A stretch of 64,000 nucleotides of DNA from Anisodus tanguticus. Its lineage: Eukaryota > Streptophyta > Magnoliopsida > Solanales > Solanaceae. Positions 22,394 to 33,765 of the stretch are shown here, one piece after another; the stretch's first letter is position 1; the number at the start of each line of letters is the position of its first letter. The stretch is from assembly GCA_034509755.1 (NCBI GenBank), contig CM067553.1:44894110-44958109 (forward strand). Reading direction: 5' to 3'. Both the position numbers and the translations under genes were made by a program. Under the pieces are notes generated by a model. The model saw nothing but the letters and a program-made list of their open reading frames with translations, made no database searches and was not told the DNA's origin.

Positions 22394-25300
22394 ATGTCTT
22401 CTACTAAGCAAAAATCTGTCAGGTATGTCTGAGAATCCTTGAATTTGTGGCTATAGTACTTATATCTTATGGTATTCTACTAAGCTATTTCAAACTGCTG
22501 CTCATATTTGTAGCAGTTCTTTTCTATGTTGCTCGGGGTCTTCAAAAATACTATCAGGTGTGTGTCGGATCCTCCAAAAGCTAGACATTTGTGGAGGATC
22601 CGACACATGTGTGGCAGCATTTTTGGAGGGTCCGATCAACATAGGTTCTTTTATAAAAGTGTGTTGTATTTTATCACTAGACTCCAGGTTATGTTAATTG
22701 CTAGTCTAGTTATTGACGAAACTTGAATTTGTAATCAGATATCCAAATGATCTTGACATTGCAAAATCTGGATCATACAATGTGGCAAAATTCGTCAAAG
22801 CTATCTCCATCAAGAATCACGAACAAACATCTAAGTCAAAGTCCGATAATCCAGAGATAGAGCAAAAAATGAAGGTGTTCCGAAAGAAAAAGCTTTCAAG
22901 AGTATTTTCGGAGGACTACGAGGGGGTGCAAAGGAAGATACTAGATCCTCGAGGACGTCCCATAAACATATGGAACAAATGTTTCCTAATTGCTTGTCTT
23001 ACTTCACTATTTGTTGATCCATTGTTCTTCTTTTTACCAAGAGTTAATGACGATATCTGTATGGATGCAAGTTATCCCATGGAGAAAGTCCTTACAGTAG
23101 TTCGATCAGTGATAGATGCATTTTATTTGATTCAGATTGTAGTTCAGTTTCGAACAGCTTATGTTGCACCTTCCTCTCGCGTTTTTGGAAGAGGAGAGCT
23201 AGTCATTGATTCTTCAAAGATTGCTTCGAGGTATCTTCGGAAGGATTTTTGGCTCGATCTCTTAGCTACTCTTCCTCTTCCTCAGGTATAAACTATCCCT
23301 CTAAATCTGTTGTAGTCTTTCGTAGATTTAATAAAATCATTAATATTTGGAATGTTTTGGTAGTTACAAGGCCTTTTGATGTAAAAATTCTAGCAGGAAA
23401 ACTTACAACCTGCTGTTATTTCGTCTGTTCTAATCTTTCTTGCCAAGAATGACCTGATAAATTGGTGGATATCATGTCTTTTAGGCTTACAAGTTGCATC
23501 AAATGCTAGTATCTGCTTGCTATGCTTGTTTATCCGGTCTTTATTAGATTAAAAAATAGGTTAAAATGTGGGACGTGTTGACATGACAATTTATAAATCA
23601 GCAAAAAAATATGTCAGTGCATCGGAATGTTATATTTTTAGCCATTGTGACTTTTCAATTATATATGTGAAAATATTGTAATTTTTATGTGACAAAACAA
23701 AGTTATGTGACCTTGGTGAAAAGAAGAGTTAGTTTAGTGACCATTTATGAATTTATCCTCAAAAACAAATTCAAGTATTGGTGATGGCTCACAGTGGCAT
23801 AGCTATATCAACGGAAGGGTGGTCAGTTGAGCACTCTTCTTCGGAAGATCATAGTGTGTATATAGAAAATAATACTGTGTATATAGGTCAAAATTTACTT
23901 TTGTTATATATATATATATATAATATCTTGAACACCCTTAGCAAAATTTCTAGCTTCACCATTTATGCCTCATTCAATGTTAAAACTGTTTCAGGTTTTG
24001 ATTTGGGCTGCAATCCCGTCTCTGAGAGGTTCAAATAGGATTGGCGCAAAACACGCCTTGCGCCTGACCATCATTTCTCAATTTCTCTTGAGGCTATGTT
24101 TGATTTTTCCGCTTTCGTCTCACATTATCAAGACCACAGGCGTAATGGTGGAAGCTGCGTGGGCTGGCGCGGTTTATAATCTAGTCCTCTTTATGCTGGC
24201 AAGTCATGTAAGTATGCAATGATGGGGAAAAATGATGAATTCACATTTACCAGATTAGCTTTATCCGTCAAATGATTTAGGGTGAACTAAATTTGTTGTT
24301 CCAATTTACTAACTACAGTCAAACCTCTCTATAACGACGTTGTTTGTCTGGATATATTTTTTGGCTGCTATAGCGAAATGCTGCTATAGAGAATATATAT
24401 TGTAACATACCATGAAAAATTGGTTTTAAAGATAACTTGGTTGTTACAGTGAAATGTTGTTATAAAGGATGAATGTTATAGAGAGGCCTGACGGTACCAA
24501 ATTCCATCAGTTCTCATAAACATAAGTTGTTGAGTAGCTACCATTTTGACTATGAATCTTGTTAAGGTCATGGGATCTTGCTGGTACCTTTTTGCTGTGG
24601 AGAGGCAAGAACAGTGTTGGAAGAAGATTTGCGATCAACAACAACCGCATTGCCAGTATTGGTATTTCGACTGCCAGAGGAAGAATGATACCAGTAGAAT
24701 CGTGTGGTATCAATGGAGCAATATATCTACATTATGTGGTCCTAGCAGCAAATTCTTCCAATTCGGAATCTTTAACGATGCACTGACTTATCGCGTTACA
24801 CAGTCATCGTTCTTGAACAAGTACGTGTATTGTTTCTGGTGGGGCTTGAGGAACCTAAGGTAACAAAATGCAGCTAAAGATCTGTTAGTTTTTCTTTGAT
24901 TAAATGTTAACTTTCTGTGATCTCACTTTTGCAGCTCTATTGGGCAGAATCTCTCGACTACTACTGACATTAATGAAATCAATTTTTCTGTTGTTCTTGC
25001 AATTCTTGGATTATTGCTTTTTGCGTTACTTATTGGAAATATGCAGGTAAGTCATTAACAAATTCATTAGATGATAAAGGGACATAATTTCCAATCTTAG
25101 CCAAATTAGTACTGAAAATGTTTCATTGATGTGGCCTTAATATTTAATACAGACTTTCCTTCAATCAACTACTATGAGACTCGAAGAATGGAGGATTAAG
25201 AGGACGGATACAGAAGAATGGATGCATCATCGCCGACTCCCCCATGATCTAAAGGAAAGGGTCCGCAAATATGATGTGTATAGGTGGGTGACAACTAGAG

Positions 25301-26584
25301 GCGTTGATGAAGAATCCATTGTTAAAAGCCTTCCTGTCGACCTTAGAAGGGACATCAAGCGTCATCTTTGTCTTGATCTAGTTCGTCGAGTGAGTATCAT
25401 ATACTTCTATTCCTCAACTTCTATCAAGCTATTGTTGAATGCTGCATATGTTACTGCTACAGTTTTTCTGGATTAATTAGTTGTTTAGTTGTCGGAGAAA
25501 TCTAACATTTGATTTACCAGAATATTCAGTTTCTTAGTTGTAGTAAGAGTCTAGTACTTTAGTTGTAGCAGGAGTCTATTGCTTTGTTTATATGGCTATT
25601 TAAAGCCATATGATTAATGAAATTTACGAGACAAATTTTCAACCTTGTTGCTTCCATCTCTCTTCGAAAAAACATAATAGTCAAACCTCTTTATAACGAC
25701 GTCGTTTGACTGCTATAGCGAGATGCTATTATAGAGAACATATAATATAACATAATATGAAAGTCGGTTCCAAAGAAAGCTTGGCCGTTATAGTGAAATG
25801 TTGTTGTAGAGAATGACTATCATAGAAAAGTTTGACTGTACTTATTGTGTTTCACTAACGGATTATCATAATCTTGGTCCTGCAGGTCGCTCTGTTTGAT
25901 CAAATGGATGAGTGTATCTTGGATGCAATATGTGAAAGGTTGAAACCTCTTCTATATACCGCAGGAGCTTGCCTCGTTCGTGAAGCTGATCCTGTGAACG
26001 AAATGCATTTCATTATAAGAGGCCATTTGGATTCTTACACTACTGATGGAGGGCGAACGGGGTTCTTCAATTCATGCCAACTCGGTCCGTGTGATTTCTG
26101 TGGTGAAGAATTACTGACTTGGGCACTAGACCCTCGTCCAAGCATCATCCTCCCGTCCTCTACACGTACAGTGACAGCGATCACTGAAGTGGAAGCGTTT
26201 GCATTGGCTAAAGAGGACGTGACATTCGTGGCATCTCAGTTCCGTAAGCTGCATAGCAAGCAGTTGAGGCACACGTTTAGATTTTACTCAAATCAATGGA
26301 GGACTTGGGCCGCGTGTTTTATACAAGCAGTTTGGTTTCGGTATAAGAGAAGGAAAGAGGCTGCTACACTTAGTAAAGCTAAGCAGAATCCCCTGGCTGC
26401 TCCAAGTGAACCACACGATGAACAGAGAAGCGTGTCGTTGGGACAAAAGGCTTCAGAATTTGCTTTGTATGCTGCAACATTGGCAGCAAGCAAAAGAAAG
26501 GGTGGAAGCATGAGGGGAGAACTTGAAATCATTAACTCATTGCAAAAGCCTGTGGAACCTGATTTTTCAGTTGAGAATAGATGA
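22394..26584 (+). CDS. CNGC15: Cyclic nucleotide-gated ion channel, CNGC15 type
   Basis: The exons are 22394-22422, 22739-23285, 23995-24207, 24567-24859, 24935-25046, 25153-25389 and 25886-26584. Each has GT/AG borders and they give a continuous 709-aa frame. There are six membrane segments, S1 starting near residue 87. GQN in the pore loop (364-366) is a plant selectivity-filter triplet. A C-linker (about 399-477) is followed by a cyclic nucleotide-binding domain with its phosphate-binding cassette (about 540-556) and an IQ calmodulin site FIQAVWFRYKRRK (622-634). The tail SLQKPVEPDFS matches group III CNGC15. CNGC15 proteins are calcium-permeable channels, described at the nuclear envelope in symbiosis. 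Two usually invariant glycines are replaced: Ala511 in READPVNEM and Cys546 in GPCDFCGEE. The frame is otherwise intact. Confidence 0.93.
22525..22643. mobile_element. Foldback MITE in intron 1 of the CNGC15-like gene
   Basis: The ends TATGTTGCTCGG and CCGATCAACATA are near-perfect inverted repeats. Inner arms GTGTCGGATCCTCCAAAAGC and GTGGAGGATCCGACACATG extend the foldback over most of the 119 bp. The transcript would form a long hairpin. This looks like a high-copy Solanaceae MITE. Confidence 0.75.
23791..23963. mobile_element. MITE-like element in intron 2
   Basis: The left end CAGTGGCATAGCTA and the right end, in reverse complement AAATGGTGAAGCTA, are degraded inverted repeats. An internal (TA)n run lies at about 23907-23922. 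Confidence 0.4.
24316..24494. mobile_element. TA-flanked MITE in intron 3 (family copy 1)
   Basis: The ends are CAGTCAAACCTCTCTATAAC and, in reverse complement, CCGTCAGGCCTCTCTATAAC, with TA on both sides (24314-24315 and 24495-24496). The interior is rich in GCTATAG/GTTATAG phrases. This suggests a Tc1/mariner-type MITE of 179 bp. Confidence 0.75.
25680..25838. mobile_element. TA-flanked MITE in intron 6 (family copy 2)
   Basis: Same family as 24316-24494 and same orientation (GTCAAACCTCTTTATAACGA at the left, AAAAGTTTGAC at the right), with TA on each side. About 25 percent diverged from the intron 3 copy by eye. Confidence 0.75.
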
Positions 26585-26600
26585 AGGGAAATGTTGGAAC

Positions 26601-26745
26601 CAGAGGTGGAGCCAGGATTTTTAGTTTATGAGTTCAAAATAGATTATTTATATATATTAAATGAAGTTTTTAATCAAATGCAGGTTTTGAGCCAAAGCTA
26701 CTGAGTTCTGCCAAACTTGTTGCTTTAAGGTTGGCTCCGCCCCTG
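26601..26745. mobile_element. MITE just after the CNGC15-like stop codon
   Basis: The inverted ends are CAGAGGTGGAGCCA and, in reverse complement, CAGGGGCGGAGCCA, 12 of 14 matching. It begins 17 bp after the stop, so it probably forms part of the 3-prime UTR. Confidence 0.65.
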
Positions 26746-26997
26746 GCTGGAGCACTTCAAATATGATTTACTTGTATTATGATAGCTTCTTAATTAGACT
26801 GTGAATACCAAATAAGCTCTTCTTGTATCACATACGTTATAGTTATGTGTTAGTTTTCCCTTAAGGTTAGTCAGTATGATCTAGCATATAAGATGTGGGT
26901 GCACACGCAGTTTGTTGCCTTAGATTCGAGCTATACATATGAATGTACAAAACTTAGAAAATAACTTTTGCAGATATGTATATGTATATATAGTAAG

Positions 26998-27256
26998 TGT
27001 TAAACAAAGCAGCCCATTCTCGGCTGAATCTTACCAAACAAATAAGTGTATATATGGTATATATATTATAGTATATTGTAGTATAAAAGGTTACCTTAAT
27101 TAGTGTTATACACCTACCATAATTGTATAGATAGAATTATGGTAAAATAAGGATTTAGAAGTAGAATAGGAAAAGGATTTTCCTATTATGGAAATATGTA
27201 ACTTGTATATATAGCCTTTCAATTAATGAAAATAATCAAGGGGATTATTTCTTTCA
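26998..27256 (+). repeat. 5-prime LTR of copia copy 2
   Basis: 259 bp, TGTTAAAC...TTTCA. Its 3-prime half aligns with the LTR of the 12247 element, while the first about 60 bp differ. TATATATAG near 27210 is a plausible TATA box. Confidence 0.93.
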
Positions 27257-27419
27257 TGGTATCAAGAGACTAGGTCTAAACAAAAATTTTCTTCTCTCAA
27301 ACTTTTGTATCCTTGGCCGAGAACCCCCCCCCTTCCCTCGGGTTTTTCTCTCCAAATATCTCGTCTTCCGCTCTCAAAAAACCTCTCTTAAATTTCCCCT
27401 CCTTCTTTGTTCTTTCAAT

Positions 27420-28500
27420 ATGTCTAAGAACAATTTTCACCCTGCCCTCACGGTTTCCAATATCAAGCTCAGTGTCCCTATTGTCCTTGAGATGGAAAAC
27501 GTTCAATATGCAACGTGGGCGGAGTTGTTTAAAATTCACGCTATCTCTTATCAAGTTCTTCATCACATCATTCCTCCCGCTAGACCCCTTCCTGCGGAGG
27601 ATCCTGAGGTATGGATTACACTTGATGCTACCGTTCTTCGGTGGATATACGCCACTATTTCAGTGGACCTTCTACAGACGATTATGGAGCCCGATACCAC
27701 AGCTATGGCTGCATGGAATAGATTGCGTGACATATTCCAAGACAACCAACATTCCCGTGTCGTCACACTCGAGCGAGGAATTCTCTCTCGTTCGAATGGA
27801 TGTATTTCGAACGTTTCGCATATTGCAAGAAACTAAAGGAATTGCGAGATCAACTCCGTAATGTTGGCGCACCGGTGACAAATAATCGTCTAGTTCTACA
27901 ATTGGTTGCCGGTCTTTCGGAGGCCTATAATGGTGTTGGAACTCTCCTTCGCCAAAGCAACCCTCTTCCCGACTTTCATCAAGCCCGCTCCATGCGACGT
28001 TGGAAGAAGCCGGTTTGGCTAAAAAGGCGGCTACGGAGGAAGCCCGATTGTCATGGTGGCATCCTCTCCTAGTCCTTCGAGTTTTGTTAATAATTCGGGC
28101 CAAAATCATATTAATGGTGGAGGCAAGAATAATCGCAAAAATAACAAAAAATGAGGGGGCAAACGAGGCGGTTCGGGTGGCGGTGATCAACAAACAGGAG
28201 GTGGGTCCCATCCGGGGTACAGTGGCCCACCACCACCGTGGGCCCAGCAGTGGGGCCGGTGGCGTGGCACCCCCCCTCCGGCGGTTTACGCCGGCGGCCG
28301 GTGGGGCGGCCAACGGTCCGGCCCAACGCCCGGCGGTGGCGGCCCATCGGCCGGTGGCCCAACAAGCGGCGTATCCAAAGCACCTACGGCCCAGCGATCA
28401 TCACGGAATGGCGTCCTTGGGCCCCGTCCTCCGCAAGCCCATCATGCGGCGGCCCCAATCGACCGATATCGAGGCCGCGATGCACACGTTGGGATTGTCC
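27420..28500 (+). pseudogene. gag of copia copy 2 (frameshifted)
   Basis: Starts MSKNNFHPALTVSNIK at 27420 and stays open to about 27790. A frameshift moves it to the frame carrying CKKLKELRDQLRNVGAPV (about 27820-28000), then another leads into an Asn/Gly-rich segment. About 28140-28450 is strikingly GC-rich (Gly/Pro/Ala codons). No CCHC knuckle is seen. The capsid-like part would package the element RNA. Confidence 0.85.
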
Positions 28501-31500
28501 CAACCGGACCCAAATTGGTACATGGACACCGGGGCCACTACTCACATGACTTCCGAATCGGTACTCTCTCATCTTATTCCAATTTGAGCACCCCTCGGGG
28601 ATAATTGTTGGTAATGGCAGTTCTATTCCAATTCTAGGGTATGGTCGAGAAAACATTATCTCCTCCTAATCCACCACTCCTCTTGAAAAATACTTTACAT
28701 GCTCCTAAATTGATTAAAAATTTAGTGTCGTCCGAAAATTCACAAATGACAATTCTGTTTTACATTGAATTTGATCCTTTCGGTTTCTCTGTGAAGGATT
28801 TCAAGACGGGGAGTCATCTCATGAGGTGTGATAGTAGGGGGATCTATATCCTATCATGCCCGGTTTCACCATCGAGTCCAACCTTGCCATCGACTTTTTT
28901 CACCATCTCTCCTTCCATGTGGCATGCTCGTCTGGGTCATCCGGGATCTTCTATTTTATCGACTTTAAATAAAAATGGCTTTATTTCTTGTAAGGGTACA
29001 AGTCGTACTCTAATTTGTCAGGTCTTGTTCATTAGGAAAAATTGTTAAGTTGCCATTTGTAGACTCCAATTCCCATACTTCTATGCCATTTGACATTATT
29101 CATAGCGACTTATGGACATCTCCTGTTCTTAGTTCAATGGGTCATCGATATTATGTTCTCTTTTTAGATGATTATTCTAGATTTTTGTGGACGTTTCCAA
29201 TTGCGAATAAATCACAAGTGTTTTCCGTCTTCATAAAATTTAGAGCGTTCATTCGTACTCAATTCGAAAGAGAAATAAAAAATATTCAATGTGATAATGG
29301 GAAAGAGTATGACAATAGGGAGTTTCGAGAGTTTTGTGCTACTCATGGGATAAATTTTCGTTTTTCATGCCCTCATACATCTTCACAAAATGGGAAAGCC
29401 GAACGCAAAATTCGTTCCATAAATAACATTGTCCGAACTCTCCTAATACATGCCTCCATACCTCCATATTTTTGGCATCATGCTCTACAAATGGCCACAT
29501 ATCTTCTTAACATAATTCCTTCTAAGGGTCTGACATATTCTTCCCCTCTAAAAATACTATATAATAAAAACCCATCTTATTCTCATCTTCGGATTTTTGG
29601 GTGCTTGTGTTATCCGTTATTCTCATCCACCACAATTAACAAACTTCAGGCTCGGTCTACTCCGTGTGTATTTTTGGGTTATCCGTCAAATCATCGTGGT
29701 TATAAGTGTTTTGATTTATCCTCCAAGAAAATCATAATCAATCGCCATGTCATTTTCGATGAAACTCAATTTCCATTTACGGAAGTTCATACTCCCGAAC
29801 CTAAGTCATATAATTTTTTGGATGACCAAATATCCCCGTATATTATTCGGAATTTTTCGGACATCTCCCGTACCCAAAATCCTCCAGGCCCACTTGCCCG
29901 CCGGCCCAACAAGACCGCCACTTATTCCACCACTGAACAGTTCCCAAAGAACTAGGCCGGTCCACCCGATTCTGGAACCGGTCCGCCGAGTCCGACCATT
30001 TCCGATTTGGGCCGAGCGAGGCCCACCGCTGCCTTGGCCGACCGCCCCGAGCCCAGAAAATTCCCAAACTTCCCTTAATTCTTCCTCGAGTCATAGACCG
30101 GTCACTCGTAGTCAGCGGGGTATTTTTACACCTAAAAGACATTTTAATTTACATTCTGATGTCTCTAAATCCCCCTTACCCCGCAATCCTGTGTCCGCAT
30201 TAAATGATCCTAATTGGAAAATTGCTATGACTGATGAATATAATGCTCTTATTGATAATAAGACGTGGGAGTTGGTGCCCCGTCCATATGGTATTAATGT
30301 TATCAGGTCTATGTGGATTTTTTCTCATAAGGAGAATTCAGATGGCTCATTTGCTCGGCATAAGGCACGACTTGTTGGTGATGGTAAGACTCAGCAGGTT
30401 GGAATTGATTGTGGTGAGACGTTTAGTCCGGTGGTCAAACCGGCTACTATTCGCACTGTGCTTAGCTTGGCTTTGTCAAAGACGTGGCCAATTCATCGGT
30501 TGGATGTCAAGAATGCTTTCCTACACGGTGATCTCAAGGAAACAGTCTATATGCATCAGCCTTTGGGTTTCAGGGATCCAAATCGTCCTCATCATGTATG
30601 TTTGTTGAAGAAGTCCTTATATGGGCTTAAGCAGTCTCCGAGGGCCTGGTACACGAGGTTTGCTGACTTTGTTTCCACTATTGGGTTCACTCACAGCCGG
30701 TCAGATAATTCCTTGTTCATCTACCGTCGTGGTTCTTCGTTGGCCTACATTCTGTTGTATGTGGATGATATCATCTTGACCGCCTCTTCCGATGCCTTGC
30801 GCCAGTCTATCATGACCATGCTCAGTTCTGAGTTCGCTAAGAAAGATTTAGGGCCTTTGAGTTATTTTTTGGGGATTGCCGTCCAATGTCATTCCGATGG
30901 GTTGTTTCTGTCTCAACGGAAGTATGCTGCTGAGATCATCGAAAGGGCTGGGATGTCATCCTGTAAATCCACTTCCACGCCAGTTGATGCAAACCCAAAG
31001 CTAAGTGCCACAGCAGGTGCACCATACGAGGACCCGACCCGCTATCGCAGTATTGCAGGGGCCCTCTAGTATCTTACCTTTACCATAGCAGATATTACAT
31101 ATGCAGTACAGCAGGTGTGTTTATTCATGCATGACCCCAGAGTTGAGCACATGAATGCAATCAAACGCATCATACGGTATATTCAGGGGACACTGGATTA
31201 TGGTTTGCACTTATATCCTTCATCTACATCCACACTTGTCTCTTACACGGATGCTGATTGGGGTGGTTGTCCCGACACCGACGGTCGACTTCGGCTCTCT
31301 TGTATGTTCCTTGGCAACAACTTGGTCTCATGGTCGGCAAAACGTCAAGCAACTCTGTCACGCTCCGGTGCAGAGCGAATATCGAGGGTAGCGAATGTGG
31401 TCTCCGAGTCATGTTGGCTACGTAATTTGCTTTTGGAGCTTCATTGTCCCATTCGAAGGCAACCTTGGTATATTGCGATAACATTAGTGCCATCTACCTT

Positions 31501-31722
31501 TCGGTAACCCGCTTCAACACCGGCGCACCAAGCATATCGAAATGGACATTCACTTTGTCCGTGAAAAGGTTGCAAAAGGTCAAGTTCGCGTATGTCATGT
31601 CCCGTCTTGTTATCAAATTGCGACATCTTTACAAAGGGTCTACCAGGCGGTTCTCTTTGAAGATTTTAGGGACGAGTCTCGGCGTTCGAAAACCGCCCGC
31701 TATGATCATGGGGGTGTGTTAA
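28501..31722 (+). pseudogene. pol of copia copy 2 (protease, integrase, RT, RNase H)
   Basis: The protease shows NWYMDTGATTHMT (about 28513). Integrase (29050-29955) has WHARLGHPG upstream near 28920 and HSDLW, CDNGKEYD and NGKAERK, so the three catalytic acids are present. RT (about 30095-31069) keeps LDVKNAFLHGDLKETVYMHQ and LLYVDDIILTAS. An in-frame TAG at 31067 replaces a CAG that copy 1 retains. RNase H continues at about 31115-31722 with YTDADWGGCPD but is frameshifted near 31290-31380. Other frame breaks lie at about 28590, 29048 and 29960-30090. It could be a parent of active copies but is itself dead. Confidence 0.9.
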
Positions 31723-31979
31723 ACAAAGCAGACCCATTCTCATTTGGTGAATCTTACCAAACAAATAAGTGTATATATGGTATATATATTATAGTATATT
31801 GTAGTATAAAAGGTTACCTTAATTAGTGTTATACACCTACCATAATTGTATAGATAGAATTATGGTAAAATAAGGATTTAGAAGTAGAATTGGAAAAGGA
31901 TTTTCCTATTATGGAAATATGTAACTTGTATATATAGCCTTTCAATTAATGAAAATAATCAAGGGGATTATTTCTTTCA
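31717..31979 (+). repeat. 3-prime LTR of copia copy 2
   Basis: 263 bp, preceded by GATCATGGGGGTG as polypurine tract and followed by the GTAAG target duplication. Confidence 0.93.
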
Positions 31980-31984
31980 GTAAG

Positions 31985-33249
31985 TTATGACATTCACGAT
32001 TTTAAATACTGTATTAGTCTTTAGGATATAAGGAAATATAAACTTATATTTTTTACTAAACCAAAGATGAAAAATATCTTTCCAAGATTTTAACAAGGGA
32101 AATGAGCTGCAGATCTTGCTAACATGGGTCGTCCATAGTTACTAATTTCAATTGAGAATCTTAGTAGGCTTCATTTAATCTCTAGTTGAAATATCGAGTC
32201 TAAAGTTGGGCTCTGTCAAAACCTAAGGAAGTTCAAATTGAGACCTTTTGTCTGAATTTAGAGATCCAAAAGTCTAAATTTGAACTTCGGCTTTTCAAAT
32301 TTCAAACTTTCGGGTATGAAGTTAGGTTACGACATAGCCTAACTACATACTTTCAAGAAGAAGAAGTAGTTGTTCAGTCTAAAGTTTGCCAAAAACCTGC
32401 TAAACTTTGAATATTTTTTAAAAACTAGGTATGTTTTAAATTGGGGTGCTACAAGCGGGGCAAGGATACAATTAGTCATTAGGTGAAATTATTGACAATT
32501 AATGACCCATTGTCAATGACCCATGTTTCTCCAAAATCCATTTTGTAGCCCTAAACTAATCCCAACTCATTTCCTAGTCTCCTTTTTAAGTTTTTGACAA
32601 CTATTTATCTCTTATTTTCCATCAATATCTTAATTGTCTCTGTTTGTTGTTTCCTCATAATTTTAATTTTCTTTTTTATTTAGTTTATCTTCTCCATTTT
32701 TTGTTCTTTACTTATTTTTGTCTTTCTCTTCCTTTTGTAAAGATAAAATAAAATACATAATGAAAAATATTAAATAAATATTTTGGATTAATAAAATATA
32801 AAAAATAATGATATAATTAGATTACAACAAGAAATAATATAAGAAACATGATAAAGTCACTAGCTTATTTATTAAAATTTAAATTAATAGAAAATATATT
32901 TTTATAACTTTTCTCTTTTGCAAATGAAAATAAAAGTTATATGTATCTAAAATATGACTCATTTTTTTGTAATTATTTTTATAATTTGCTAAATATGATA
33001 TAAAAAATATAAAAATTAAGCTTAAGCTCTACTTATTAATTTTTAATTTTTTGTATTGTATATTAAATAAAAGCGTGATAAAAGTGTTAATAAACTAAAC
33101 ATTTCGAAAATTTGAACCTTCTCTAATAATGTAATAGTTTATCAATGGTACTCTTTTTGTACAACTCAAACCTCTAAAACCCAAAACCCTAATCTCTCTT
33201 CTTGCAACCCTTACATCACCTTACCACACATTTTTTCAATCTTTTTTTC
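31985..33249. other. AT-rich spacer
   Basis: No gene is supported. About 32170-32450 contains many short AAGTTTG/CAAACTT phrases resembling 2585-2720, probably an old dispersed repeat. The rest is very AT-rich. Confidence 0.5.
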
Positions 33250-33765
33250 CAGCATATGTATAGAAATTGTATCATTGTAGTATATAATGTGTATCACTAC
33301 TGTATATGTATGGAAAATGTATCATTGATGTATAGAATATGTATCCCTACAGTATGTGTATAGAAATTGTATCATTGTTATATAGAATATGTATCACTAT
33401 TGTATATGTATAGATATCCCTACCGTATGTGTATAGAAATTGTATCATTCTTGTATAGAATATGTATCAATACTGTATATGTATAGATATCCCTACAGTA
33501 TGTGTATAAAAATTGTATCATTCTAGTATAGAATATGTATCAATATTGTATATGTATAGATATCCCTACAATATGTGTACATAAATTGTATCATTGTTGT
33601 ATAGAATATGTATCAATATTGTATATGTATAGATATCCCTACAGTATGTCTATAAAAATTGTATCATTGTTGTATAGAATATGTAATACTATATATGTAT
33701 AGAAATTGTAACATTGATGTATAGAATATGTATCCCTACAGTATATATAGGAAAAATGTATCATT
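33250..33765. repeat. Minisatellite, period about 73 bp
   Basis: The unit combines GTATAGAAATTGTATCATT, GTATAGAATATGTATC and GTATATGTATAGATATCCCT. The period is 73 bp in the best-ordered part (33428-33660), and shorter variants flank it. The sub-phrases resemble one another, so the unit itself grew from a smaller TGTATAGAA-type repeat. Confidence 0.85.

Larger units (their letters stand above)
26998..31979 (+). mobile_element. Ty1/copia LTR retrotransposon, copy 2 (younger)
   Basis: Complete 4982-bp element with target duplication GTAAG (26993-26997 and 31980-31984). The LTRs 26998-27256 and 31717-31979 (TGTTAAACAAAG...TTTCTTTCA) differ by about one substitution and a small indel cluster near base 15-27, so the insertion is recent compared with copy 1. 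TGGTATCAAGAGACTAGG after the 5-prime LTR is the primer site. It inserted 413 bp after the CNGC15-like stop, in the same orientation. Gag-pol is close to complete but carries frameshifts and at least one nonsense codon. Confidence 0.95.

Noticed and set aside
28111..28383. Arg/Gly-rich minus-strand frame over the GC-rich part of the copia gag
   Set aside because: Antisense shadow of the GC-rich gag tail; GC-rich DNA has few stops in any frame.
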